NCBI GenBank assembly: GCA_031119195.1
Contig: JAVHYG010000001.1
Location: 1 to 22,899 of the forward strand
Direction of reading: 5' to 3'
Length of the DNA stretch: 22,899 nucleotides
Source: Rickettsiella sp.
Lineage (GTDB): Bacteria > Pseudomonadota > Gammaproteobacteria > Diplorickettsiales > Diplorickettsiaceae
Numbering within the stretch: the first letter of the stretch is position 1; each line of letters starts with the position of its first letter. The translations under genes were made by a program, and so were the position numbers. Below are positions 1 through 9,068 of this stretch, one piece after another. A model generated the notes under the pieces. That model searched no databases. It saw nothing but the letters and a program-made list of their open reading frames with translations, and was not told the origin of the DNA.

Positions 1-3000
1 GTATGAGGCTTAGAAAATTTTTTTGCTTGAACTGAACATTCTTTTATGGATGCAACAGGCACTTTTATTTTTTGTTTGTGGAAAAATTTAACAGAACGTG
101 ATCCAATATACGGTAGTTTAGTAAAAGAAGGTTTAGATTTATTACCACCTTCTTGATAAATATTTGTAACCACCGCCAATTTTTTTTCTGATGGTGAGTC
201 TGCAGTTGAGTGTTTTATTTTATGCGCTTTTCTTTCATGCAGTCTAGAACGATTTTTTTTAGTTTCTTTGGCTTCATAGCATTCTAAATACTGATGGGCT
301 GTTGCATCAATGTTAGTATCTTCCATCCGTTCAACAGATATATAGGAGGGTTCATTTAACTCAGACACAGTCACTCGAGCTGCTATCAAGGGAGAAACAA
401 AACGTTCAATAAAGTTTTTTCCCCAGGCAAATAAATCATAAAATAAAGGCAAACTGCGCATTGCCGTACTCGTGGCTATATTATCATTGGCTTGACGTCT
501 ATAACGAGATAGCTGATTGGTTAATTTGATTTGCCTGGCTTGCGATTCGTTCTCATTACGAGTTACACGCAATAAAACACTATCATTGCTCGCTACCATT
601 GCTTGCGCAAACACATAAGAAAAATTATTAGCAGTGTTGATTTGCTCTTCATAATTAGCCAGCGCTATTTCTTGATCAAAAAAATGTAATGTTGTTAATA
701 ATACTTTTTCCCGCATGGTGGAAATTTGAAAAAATTGACTAAAAATAATGGTACATAAATCCCAGTGTGTAATATTAGCACTAAGTACATTAGTCAAAAT
801 AAGATCGCTGTCATTTTTACGTAAAAAAGTATAGTTTCCAATAGTCTTAAGTATCACGGGATCCGATTCACTCTTTATATCTTTTTCAGTAAGAATAATG
901 ATGTTTTTATTAGTATCAAAAACTAAAGGCTCCCTTGTTAAATACCATTTATTATCCTCTGTAACCTCAATACTCATAGGAACATCATCTAAAAAAACAT
1001 CTACTTTTTTATACCAGTAATCGGTAAGAGCATTTTTTAGCGTAATATTGGCTATTAACCAGGTAGTGCCCGATAAAAGAATACATAGTCCTTGTCCTGA
1101 TAAATTATAATAATGGGCATTTAAATTTATGATTAAGTCCTTACCGTTTTGTAAAACACGTGGTGTAATAATTTGTTCAAAACAGGTATTTTTTACATTT
1201 TTTACAAGCTCACGTAAATCCAATGTATCTCTAGGCGCTAACAATTCACTCATTTTCTCTTTATCAAGATCATAAAGTACGATCCCTGGAAGTGGAAAAT
1301 TAGTATTATTGGTGGGAGAAATAATGTAAACATTTTCGCCGCCATTACCAACCAAGTGACTTTCCGAAAGTCCATTGATATAAAAGATTTCATCATTCCC
1401 TTGGCCAATAGACACAGTTTTATTATCAAATAATTGAATGAAAAAGCTTTTTTCTAAAAGTTCCGTTATTTTAAAAAAATAATTAATAATTTCTTCAACT
1501 GTTTGATTACTTTGTACTTTCGCATAAATCTGTTTTGTACTTAATAATTTGATTTCTAATTGGTCTTGAAAGAAAAAATAAATATTTTCAGACAAAATTA
1601 AAGAGGTCGTGTTCTTATTCTCAGTCATAGGATCATTATCAGAAATAGCTACACTGAGTATTTTCTCCGTAGTGTCAGGAATAGGGGAAATTAAAAGATA
1701 AATGGTATCGCTGTTTATATCAATGTTTTTAACATCTGTTAAAGTAAAATCAAAAAAAAGACGATGTTGTGTTCTTGAAGAAGCAGGGAATTGTATACGT
1801 ACTTCACCCGTTTGATTATTAGGTATCCTGTAATCGACCAACTCGACTGTTGTATTATTTGATTGCTCAAAGACAACCAGTGTATTCGTTCTTAATACAA
1901 CACTAAGTGTTTTATTAACCTGTTGAGTCACATAAACAATATCCGGTTGATCTATCGTTTCTCCGCCATAACCATCAATATAATTTAAACTATCAGTGGG
2001 ATAAAATACGTCTTTTTTATTTTTTCTACCATAAATTCTTTGAATATTTTCCAGTTTAAGTGATGTATTAACCATACAATGTAGATCACTAGCATAGCTG
2101 GTATTTTTTCCACATAGAAATCCACCAGTGTCCAAAAGTGAATATTGGCTCGTTTGTAGATGAAAATCATCCAAAGAAACAACATTATCTCCTCGTCCTC
2201 CTCTTAGCCATCCACTTGTTACATTTCCTTGTAAAACAAACAAGCTATTATCTGCTTTATAATCCTTTCTACCATTGTTCACCAAAAAAATGCTTGGCAA
2301 ATCTGATAATACAATTGCTTTATCTTCACCTTGATCTAAACCGATTAACGTTACATCGCCGGTTCTATTCACTAAATATTCAATCCCAATCGCTTTCTCA
2401 CACAGATAAATAAAGGTTTTACTTCGTTGATTCTCAAAGGGTAAATAAACTTTTAATCGATCAGCACGCGTTAAATGATCTGTAGGTGTTCCAGATAAAC
2501 AAATTAAATTTCCTTCATTCGGTTCATCAGGCATCGTATCACTCAAGGTAATATTAATCCTTCTATTTAAAAAAACTTTACTGTTTGTATGCAAAGTTCT
2601 TTCTAAATCCCATGCAGAAAAAACATATCTTTTTATTACCGAATGCGTTTTTAAAAAATTGATAGCATTGTTGACCAACTGATTGTTACTAGCCCTTATT
2701 TCAAGATAATCAGAGGGACTGAAATGAAAAAAAGCACGCAAGCCTTGAAGAAACTCCTCTGATCGAGTGAGATGTACATATTTTTCGAGCGCATGCACCT
2801 GTTTTCCAGCATGGTAACCTTCTAGGCCTAACCAAAATACCAAAATAACCCCTTCTCCTACAGGCCCCGTAAATTCCGATATTCCAGCAACGTATCCCAA
2901 AAACTCCGCACCTTCGATAGTTGATTCAGTAACGTCAATACCGATAATAGTGCCATCTAAGATGGCATTCGGTAATGCTTCCTTATCACCTGCTCGATAA

Positions 3001-6000
3001 GCTTTTATATCCTTGGCGAAATTATAAGCAAAAAATAGTGCTGTACCTCTAGCAACAAACGGTGAAACTACCTTCAATGTTTTACCTAAAAAACGCCTTT
3101 TACCCGCTGTAATAATTTCTTCATTAAAAAGAATACTCATCGCGGCTTTATGTTCCAAAGCTAAATCTTTTTCAAAAATTATTTTTTCGTCAAGCGTTAA
3201 AGTTTCACCCATAACAAATAATTTATTGGAAATTTTTCCAAGAAAATGACTTCCACCAAGCAAGCCAAAATTAATAGCAATACTGTCCCAATCTCCATGT
3301 AACAAGGAGATTAAAAAATTCTCAGTGAAGAGGCTGGTTGAAACAAATCGAGTAACTTGACGGATTGTTTCCAAATGTAGGTATTTTATTTTTTTTTCAT
3401 CATACTCTTTAGTTGCCTTCAATGCACACTGATTAATATTACGTCTTTCCCGATTAGCTTGTGAACAACTAGGAACAGCAACCTTTTTAAAGGTTTTTTT
3501 CTTAAACTCAATTAACATTTCTGAAATAGCAATCTGCCTTTCCCGTTGCGCAGGAATGACTGAAAAACGAAAAAAATTCCTAGGGGAATTCCCTATGCTA
3601 AATCTATAATCCATAATATATTCGAGCTCTTCGTTTGTTAGAATACCTCGTTGCCATTGCTTTTCAAGATAAGTAAATACTTGATTTATTAAAATAGGGG
3701 AAAGTTTTTTTATATAACAGAGTAATGCTTCCCCTAAAATATCAATATATTTCTGTTTACTATAAGTTATGTAGGCAAGATCAAAAAAATAATATAATCG
3801 TTCTACCTCATGCTCAGTAAGTATCTCAAATAACTTATTAAATGTAGTTTGAAGTCTTAATTTGGATTTAAGTTTTCTATTGTCTGCTACGTGCAATAAA
3901 AAATGAAGGTAATGAAACCTAATCTCTATGTCTGTAATATAGCGGGAAAGTATTTTTTCGGTTTTCTTAGCAATTTCTCCAAACTCCATAACGTCCTGCT
4001 CTAAATTAATTCTTACGACTTGTTGTACAAGTCGATGAATTGATAAGCGATATTTTTGACTACCGTCGCTTAACATAGAATAGCTTTTTAGCAAATTAAT
4101 TGCCGATTTCAATTGACGAGTATTGGTAGGATATAATTGTAAAAAAGGTAGGTTAGAAATATTGTCTGGACATAAATAGGCCATTATATTCAGTATTTCT
4201 AGAGCAAGCTTACCTTCTGGAATTTGTTTTATTTTCTCTAATGTTATTTTCCAAGTTGTATAAACTGTTTTAGCATAAGGATCATTACTATAGCTTGCAA
4301 ACTCAAAAGCTAAAAGATCTTTATTTTTTTCTTTATATAAATCAATATAATTCTGAACAGTAAAAGGTCCAAATAATTGTTCATTATTAATAAAAGCAAT
4401 ACTTTGTTGTAAGGCTAAAGGTAAGCCTTGTAGTAAAGTATTTAGCTCCTTTATTTTTTCATCGTGCGTATTATCATTTAAATTTAAACCTTTTTTGACT
4501 AGCTCCAGTGTTTCTTCTTCCGTAAATACTGCTAAATTAATAACCGGTGCAACATTATTCCAATTTTGATAACGTGATGTTATAATTAAGCTCGGTTTAT
4601 TGCCCACCATGACTTTTGGAAAAAAGGCTTCCACTTTTTGGTAATCTTCAACATTATCAAAAATAAATAGGCTTTTTTTATCTGAAAAATACTCATAGAT
4701 TGTTTCAGCAATTTCTACGGTTTCTTTTTTTTGGCCATATCTATCTTTGGTTGGTAAATCGAATTTAGTCGCTAATTTATTAAAAGAGTAAGCTAATTCT
4801 TCCTTTGTTTCACCATTAATCCACAATACATTATTATCATAATCAGTTGCATGAAGTACTGCATACTGCAAAGCTAATTGTGTTTTTCCTATCCCTCCTA
4901 AACCACTAATAGTAGTCTGCGTACCACTTGTAGGCAAATTAGACGTGGTAGATGACGGATTCATCAATAAATTTGATAAACTAGTTACTATTGCTGTTGT
5001 TCTTCCCGTGATAAGTAACCTATGTAATTCGGCAAGCGCGTCCTTTCTACCGGTAAAATTTTCCACTGGTTTTCGTAAATCAAAAAAAATACCCTGTGGC
5101 TTAGCTGTAATTAAGTTTTTTGTAGCTTCCACAGGATAACGATTCTTGATCGTATCCAGTATGCGTTGCGATTGTTGTTGACAAGAAACGGACTGTAATA
5201 GGTAGGTATAATCTTTTAAATTACGCTGAAAATCTGTTTCTTCCTCAAACAAAGTTTCTTGTTGTTGATAGCGACTTTTAAAAGTTTCTTTTAATTCTCC
5301 ATTTTGTTCTTTTTCCATACTTAACAGAAGTCGATAACCATATTTAGTACCATCCATATTAGTACCAATTTTTTTATAAAATTTATCCCCTGCTTGTGAA
5401 TTAACAATCAGGCCTACTTTTTCGTAAATATGGGCCGTTGTAATTTTATTAGAAAACAGATCTTGTAGTGAATAACCTGCGATCCGAATTCTTGTTGGTT
5501 TAAAACTAGGATCAAAAAATTTTTCTGACTGGCCATAAAGAACACCTTCCACTATTAAATCACTTGTAATCTGCAGATCACCTTCAAAAGCACTGTTGGC
5601 AACATAATTGCTTATTCTACCTGCAGCATCTTCAGCAAGCTTTTCCATTGCCATCTTATCGCCTGCCTTGTCAGTGACATGCATAAATTGATTCTCAAAA
5701 CTTTGAAAAATTGCGACGGCGGCTTCAGATAAAATCCGGCTCAGTTCACCTTGTGATACATTAGAAAAAACACGGGTAATTTTTTGTGCTTTTCCTTTAG
5801 GTAAATAATACTTAACACTAATCGTTCTAAGAGAAGCAACGAGAGAAGGTATTGTCCCTGTAATACTTTGTGCTATCACACCTCCCATTAAGGCCGCCGT
5901 TGCGCCTGTTTTTAATTCGGTAGTTAAAGCCTCTATTGTCAACCTTTCTCCTTTTGCTGTCAGGTAATATGTAGCAAGCCGCTTTATAAAAGCGTTCATA

Positions 6001-6773
6001 AAGGTTTCCACAAAAATATCTAATAGCTTGGTTATTTTTTCATTTTCAGATTCGACTTTCATTCGTTTAGGAGGAGGCGCTTGATTTTCTAAATGATCAG
6101 TTATGGCGACAAAACCAAGTCTTTCCTGCCTTTCTAGATCGCTATCTAATTTCAAAAAAAGCAATCGTCGTCGCTCACCAAAATAGCTACTAGAACGTGG
6201 GCGCTTGAACTGTTCGATTACCCAATTAAGGGGTTTATTTTCATCTAACATCCTATTGAGATCAGCCGCATTTTCTAATGCCCATAAACCGCAATTGTAT
6301 GTATCTCTCTGTTGAATAATATTCTCATTAAAAGTGGCCTGTGGTATTTGAAACCGCAGTAAATATTCTAAATAAGAATCTGATAGTCTATTACCCAAGG
6401 AATCGATATAATACCCATCTCTTAAGTTTGGATGCTTGTAGGAAATTAACAAAGTAACCCAATGATTCTGATCCAGATTAATAATTAAGGTTAATCGATG
6501 AACCCTATATTGCCTAGTTCGATAACGAAATTTTTCAAGCTGCCAAAACAATTCATGTAAGCTAGGACCAATAATCTCAAAGTCGGAACTAACACTTATA
6601 CTTTTTGCTTTGAAACTGTTATATTCTATACGCGCTATATCGGCAAGGTCTTCTTGGCTTAGCCATATTTCGCTTATCTCTGCGACCGCTGGTTTAGATG
6701 GATTATCGTCTGAGCGTTTATTTCGAGGATTAACGATAGAGACTGAATGATTCGAATTGATGATTGTTTGCAT
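1..6773 (-). CDS. Giant modular toxin/effector: ULP1-like (C48) protease + NB-ARC NTPase + toxin-like C-terminal region (3' end outside window)
   Basis: One reading frame stays open from the ATG at 6773 to the left edge: 2257 complete codons and no stop. The start has a good ribosome site (AAGGGA, 8 bases upstream). Residues about 95-170 carry the C48/ULP1 order of catalytic residues: H104 in NHWV, D124 in YYIDS, Q155, and C161 in YNCGLWAL, which predicts removal of ubiquitin-like modifiers from host proteins. Residues about 573-790 form an NB-ARC-type STAND module: FTGRKDAL at 573, Walker A GGIGKTQLAL with K630, Walker B LFIFDN with D706, an IITSR motif, and GLPLAL at 783. A helical region follows. 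A glycine/alanine-rich hydrophobic stretch at about 1225-1330 resembles pore or translocation regions of multidomain symbiont toxins. Beyond about 1500 the chain is beta-rich, with G-N/D motifs such as GQGND and VGNGGEN near 1790-1815. The protease and NTPase calls are read directly from motifs; the pore and tail calls rest on remembered family resemblance. A eukaryotic-type protease points to action inside the host cell. No N-terminal signal peptide is visible, so a specialised secretion route is likely. Confidence 0.85.
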   Translation of the reverse strand, partial: MQTIINSNHSVSIVNPRNKRSDDNPSKPAVAEISEIWLSQEDLADIARIEYNSFKAKSISVSSDFEIIGPSLHELFWQLEKFRYRTRQYRVHRLTLIINLDQNHWVTLLISYKHPNLRDGYYIDSLGNRLSDSYLEYLLRFQIPQATFNENIIQQRDTYNCGLWALENAADLNRMLDENKPLNWVIEQFKRPRSSSYFGERRRLLFLKLDSDLERQERLGFVAITDHLENQAPPPKRMKVESENEKITKLLDIFVETFMNAFIKRLATYYLTAKGERLTIEALTTELKTGATAALMGGVIAQSITGTIPSLVASLRTISVKYYLPKGKAQKITRVFSNVSQGELSRILSEAAVAIFQSFENQFMHVTDKAGDKMAMEKLAEDAAGRISNYVANSAFEGDLQITSDLIVEGVLYGQSEKFFDPSFKPTRIRIAGYSLQDLFSNKITTAHIYEKVGLIVNSQAGDKFYKKIGTNMDGTKYGYRLLLSMEKEQNGELKETFKSRYQQQETLFEEETDFQRNLKDYTYLLQSVSCQQQSQRILDTIKNRYPVEATKNLITAKPQGIFFDLRKPVENFTGRKDALAELHRLLITGRTTAIVTSLSNLLMNPSSTTSNLPTSGTQTTISGLGGIGKTQLALQYAVLHATDYDNNVLWINGETKEELAYSFNKLATKFDLPTKDRYGQKKETVEIAETIYEYFSDKKSLFIFDNVEDYQKVEAFFPKVMVGNKPSLIITSRYQNWNNVAPVINLAVFTEEETLELVKKGLNLNDNTHDEKIKELNTLLQGLPLALQQSIAFINNEQLFGPFTVQNYIDLYKEKNKDLLAFEFASYSNDPYAKTVYTTWKITLEKIKQIPEGKLALEILNIMAYLCPDNISNLPFLQLYPTNTRQLKSAINLLKSYSMLSDGSQKYRLSIHRLVQQVVRINLEQDVMEFGEIAKKTEKILSRYITDIEIRFHYLHFLLHVADNRKLKSKLRLQTTFNKLFEILTEHEVERLYYFFDLAYITYSKQKYIDILGEALLCYIKKLSPILINQVFTYLEKQWQRGILTNEELEYIMDYRFSIGNSPRNFFRFSVIPAQRERQIAISEMLIEFKKKTFKKVAVPSCSQANRERRNINQCALKATKEYDEKKIKYLHLETIRQVTRFVSTSLFTENFLISLLHGDWDSIAINFGLLGGSHFLGKISNKLFVMGETLTLDEKIIFEKDLALEHKAAMSILFNEEIITAGKRRFLGKTLKVVSPFVARGTALFFAYNFAKDIKAYRAGDKEALPNAILDGTIIGIDVTESTIEGAEFLGYVAGISEFTGPVGEGVILVFWLGLEGYHAGKQVHALEKYVHLTRSEEFLQGLRAFFHFSPSDYLEIRASNNQLVNNAINFLKTHSVIKRYVFSAWDLERTLHTNSKVFLNRRINITLSDTMPDEPNEGNLICLSGTPTDHLTRADRLKVYLPFENQRSKTFIYLCEKAIGIEYLVNRTGDVTLIGLDQGEDKAIVLSDLPSIFLVNNGRKDYKADNSLFVLQGNVTSGWLRGGRGDNVVSLDDFHLQTSQYSLLDTGGFLCGKNTSYASDLHCMVNTSLKLENIQRIYGRKNKKDVFYPTDSLNYIDGYGGETIDQPDIVYVTQQVNKTLSVVLRTNTLVVFEQSNNTTVELVDYRIPNNQTGEVRIQFPASSRTQHRLFFDFTLTDVKNIDINSDTIYLLISPIPDTTEKILSVAISDNDPMTENKNTTSLILSENIYFFFQDQLEIKLLSTKQIYAKVQSNQTVEEIINYFFKITELLEKSFFIQLFDNKTVSIGQGNDEIFYINGLSESHLVGNGGENVYIISPTNNTNFPLPGIVLYDLDKEKMSELLAPRDTLDLRELVKNVKNTCFEQIITPRVLQNGKDLIINLNAHYYNLSGQGLCILLSGTTWLIANITLKNALTDYWYKKVDVFLDDVPMSIEVTEDNKWYLTREPLVFDTNKNIIILTEKDIKSESDPVILKTIGNYTFLRKNDSDLILTNVLSANITHWDLCTIIFSQFFQISTMREKVLLTTLHFFDQEIALANYEEQINTANNFSYVFAQAMVASNDSVLLRVTRNENESQARQIKLTNQLSRYRRQANDNIATSTAMRSLPLFYDLFAWGKNFIERFVSPLIAARVTVSELNEPSYISVERMEDTNIDATAHQYLECYEAKETKKNRSRLHERKAHKIKHSTADSPSEKKLAVVTNIYQEGGNKSKPSFTKLPYIGSRSVKFFHKQKIKVPVASIKECSVQAKKFSKPH

Positions 6774-6787
6774 TACTAATTCCCTTT
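6765..6787 (-). promoter_or_regulatory. Ribosome binding site of the giant toxin gene
   Basis: On the minus strand the sequence AAAGGGAATTAGTA directly precedes the ATG at 6773. The GGGA core lies about 8 bases upstream, one of the clearer Shine-Dalgarno matches in this AT-rich window. It supports this start over downstream methionines. Confidence 0.5.
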
Positions 6788-6872
6788 GTACTAGCAAAAA
6801 AAATGGTAGATCAATACTTTTTCCTACGCAAAAAATATATTGTTAAGGTACCGTGTATACTCATAAATTAAA

Positions 6873-6892
6873 TTTTATTACACGTAATAAAA
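6873..6892. repeat. Perfect inverted repeat upstream of the toxin gene (possible operator)
   Basis: Two 9-base arms, TTTTATTAC and GTAATAAAA, are separated by AC. They lie about 100 bases upstream of the toxin start, in the likely promoter region. The symmetry and short spacer fit a dimeric regulator's site better than a terminator, because the arms are AT-rich and no T-run follows. Function is inferred. Confidence 0.4.
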
Positions 6893-7017
6893 TAATAAAT
6901 AAATTATTTTTTTAAAAATAGATGGAATCAATATTGTGATTTTTTGCTAACCTAAAAGAAAAAAACCTCAATTGGAGGTAGCTCTTCTTGTCTACAAAAC
7001 TGTTGTCAAGTCAATCA

Positions 7018-7042
7018 CAAAAAGCGACTTCCATTGCTTTTA
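7018..7042 (-). terminator. Weak terminator-like hairpin downstream of umuDC
   Basis: Read on the minus strand, a 6-base stem AAAAGC/GCTTTT with a loop of about 10 bases runs into a short T-run. It lies beyond umuC and its trailing open frame, so it could end the umuDC transcript. The stem is weak, with only two G:C pairs. Confidence 0.25.
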
Positions 7043-7096
7043 TCACCAGCAATGCAACAACACTTAATCACCGATACTTTTTTTAATTTGTATCTT

Positions 7097-7372
7097 CTAT
7101 TTACAAATACCCATGCCTAAAGGTTGATTCGGTATTTTTCGCTGCTGATGTCTTGCGAGTTTTTGCTGATTACGCAGCATTTTCGGATTCAACGATCGAG
7201 TTTGCTGATTGCGAGTCAAACACTTCACTGCAAAAGTAAGAAAAAATAGTGAATCTTGCACATTACTAGATGCTGTAACACGCGAGATGTCTGAATGTGA
7301 ATTAGCTTGTTGCTGATAGGTTTGATGACGATGCTGATGATGCGTTTGATTATGATATGCTGTTGATACGTT
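7097..7372 (-). other. His/Gln-rich open stretch in frame behind umuC (91 codons, no ATG at its head)
   Basis: Directly after the umuC TAA, the same frame stays open for 91 codons to a TAG at 7099-7097. The predicted peptide is rich in His and Gln (HHQHRHQ, YQQQ) at its start and in Gln, Arg and Lys later (NQQ, LRNQQKLARHQQRK). The first ATG is well inside, though GTG and TTG codons occur. UmuC already reaches the usual family C-terminus, so this is not a missing part of it. It may be a small gene with an alternative start, the remnant of one, or chance. Confidence 0.25.
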
Positions 7373-8638
7373 TTAAGAGAATACTCTAACAATTTCTCGC
7401 CAATTTGTTGTATAGGCAGGTGAACGATACTGAGAACGCATAGACCAAGATTGTTGAGTTCCTTGAGACGCAAAAAAAACTGTGTGTGAACCAAATGCCT
7501 TATTGGTACTATCAATCACTTTCATTAAGGAATCTGCTTTTTGATAATCAGCAAAATTAATAAATAAATCGTATCCTTGTTGACGTTCTGGAATAATTTC
7601 CATAAGTAAAATACCGGCTTTTTTATATTTAAATTCAGCTCGATAAAAATGTTTCAAGGTTTTTTTAGCCTCAGCAATTAATATACGGGTATCATTTGTA
7701 GGTGCAAGTAGAGAGCAAACTAAACCTTTCGTATATTGTCGATCCGTCAGTTTGTGTTTATTGGTTGTAATAAAAACATAGAGTGCTTTTGCTTTAGCCT
7801 GTTGTTCTCTCAATTTGACCGCAGCACGAGCGGTATAAGTGCTTATGGCTTCATTTAAATCCTCTAAACTTGTCACAGGACTTCCAAACGAACGGGAACA
7901 CATGATTTGTTTTTTAGGTTGTACATTTTCTAAATCAAGACAAGAAACACCATTTAATTCTAAGATAATACGTTCAACCACAACACTGAATCGCTGACGA
8001 ATAATTTTAGGATTTGCTTTCTGTAAATCCAATGCAGTTTTTAGCGAATACTCATGAAGTTTTTCAGCAAGCTTTCGACCAATTCCCCAAATTTCTTGAA
8101 TAGGGAACTTACTCAATAGAGAGTCACGTAGTTGATTATCACGTAGATCATAGACTCCCTCTGTAACAAAACGTTTAGCATAGGAATTAGCGACTTTAGC
8201 TAAAGTTTTGGTAGAAGCTAATCCTATTGAAATAGGAAGACCTGTCCATTGCTTTATTTTCCGGCGTATATTGATTAAATAAGCTTTTAAATCGTAGTAA
8301 GAAAAATTATCTAACTTTAAAAAAGCTTCATCAATCGAATAAATTTCTATATCAGAACACAATTGACTTAATGAATTCATAACACGCTGAGACATATCAC
8401 CGTAAAGTGGATAATTTGAGGAAAAGCATTTAATGTGCTGACGTCGAATCAAATCACGATACTTAAAAACGGGCGCTCCCATTGGAATACCTAAAGCCTT
8501 CGCTTCATTAGATCGAGAAATAATACAGCCATCGTTGTTAGATAATATAATAATGGGTTTTTTCTCAAGTGCGGGATTAAAGACACGTTCACAAGAAACA
8601 TAGAAGTTATTACAATCGGCCAAAGCAAAATAAGACAT
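7373..8638 (-). CDS. umuC: DNA polymerase V catalytic subunit UmuC
   Basis: This is a Y-family translesion DNA polymerase that, with processed UmuD, copies damaged templates. From the ATG at 8638 it encodes 421 residues, matching the usual UmuC length of about 422. The palm carries D8 (FALADCNNFY) and D103-E104 in YSIDEAF, the metal-binding acidic residues. SNNDGC near 34-39, KTLAKVANSYAKR, the helix-hairpin-helix-like IWGIGRKLAEKL and a clamp-binding-like YDLF near the C-terminus also match UmuC. A GTG one codon upstream could also serve as start; ATG is preferred. It follows umuD with only a few bases between stop and start, so the two are an operon and probably translationally coupled. All catalytic residues are intact. 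Confidence 0.97.
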   Translation of the reverse strand: MSYFALADCNNFYVSCERVFNPALEKKPIIILSNNDGCIISRSNEAKALGIPMGAPVFKYRDLIRRQHIKCFSSNYPLYGDMSQRVMNSLSQLCSDIEIYSIDEAFLKLDNFSYYDLKAYLINIRRKIKQWTGLPISIGLASTKTLAKVANSYAKRFVTEGVYDLRDNQLRDSLLSKFPIQEIWGIGRKLAEKLHEYSLKTALDLQKANPKIIRQRFSVVVERIILELNGVSCLDLENVQPKKQIMCSRSFGSPVTSLEDLNEAISTYTARAAVKLREQQAKAKALYVFITTNKHKLTDRQYTKGLVCSLLAPTNDTRILIAEAKKTLKHFYRAEFKYKKAGILLMEIIPERQQGYDLFINFADYQKADSLMKVIDSTNKAFGSHTVFFASQGTQQSWSMRSQYRSPAYTTNWREIVRVFS

Positions 8639-8642
8639 CACA

Positions 8643-9068
8643 TTAGACCGGATGAATCACATTCGTGACAATGCCCCAGATACTGACATTATTCTCTTCA
8701 TTGACTTCAATAAATGGAAAGTCGGGGTTTTCGGCAACCAGCACAAATCGTTTATTCTTTAATTTTTTAAGCCGTTTTACCGTTAATTGGCCATCGACAA
8801 CGGCAATAACAACTTTATTCTCACGCGGCTCTAAACTTCGATCGACAATTAATAGGTCTCCATCGTGAATACCGGCATTAATCATGGACTCCCCTTTAAC
8901 ACGGACGTAATAAGTTGCTGAGGGATGACTGACAAGGTATTCGTTGAGATCGAGATGCCCTTCTAAAAAATCATCTGCAGGCGAAGGAAAACCTGCATGG
9001 ACAGCCGAGGAAACATACGGAATACGACAATCTTGTGAAACAACACATTGATAGACACTGGAAAACAT
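8643..9068 (-). CDS. umuD: UmuD, LexA-like self-cleaving subunit of DNA polymerase V
   Basis: This 141-residue S24 (LexA-type) peptidase cuts its own N-terminal arm to give the form that partners UmuC. The catalytic serine is S61 in GESMINAGI and the lysine is K98 in QLTVKRL, equivalent to S60/K97 of the E. coli protein. The scissile bond is expected at A25-G26 (VHAGFPSP). The ATG at 9068 follows a purine-rich but weak ribosome site. It is the first gene of umuDC. No LexA operator of the form CTGT-N8-ACAG was found upstream by eye, so control may differ from the classical SOS regulon. Confidence 0.96.
   Translation of the reverse strand: MFSSVYQCVVSQDCRIPYVSSAVHAGFPSPADDFLEGHLDLNEYLVSHPSATYYVRVKGESMINAGIHDGDLLIVDRSLEPRENKVVIAVVDGQLTVKRLKKLKNKRFVLVAENPDFPFIEVNEENNVSIWGIVTNVIHPV

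Larger units (their letters stand above)
6774..7372. other. Intergenic region between toxin gene and umuC
   Basis: This 599-base stretch lies upstream of the toxin gene and downstream of umuC. It contains a 20-base inverted repeat (6873-6892), a weak hairpin (7019-7041) and a His/Gln-rich open stretch that continues the umuC frame past its stop (7097-7372). The part from about 6840 to 6960 is extremely AT-rich and probably holds the toxin promoter, but I could not pick a convincing -35/-10 pair. Confidence 0.6.

Noticed and set aside
2138..2413. 91-codon plus-strand open frame
   Set aside because: Lies wholly inside the uninterrupted giant reading frame on the minus strand and has no recognisable domain; its composition is the complement of that gene.
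7225..7515. Minus-strand open frame overlapping the 3' end of umuC in another frame
   Set aside because: It overlaps the well-supported UmuC C-terminus out of frame, and its sequence (Ile-rich, no domain) looks like a by-product of the CAT/CAG-rich DNA.
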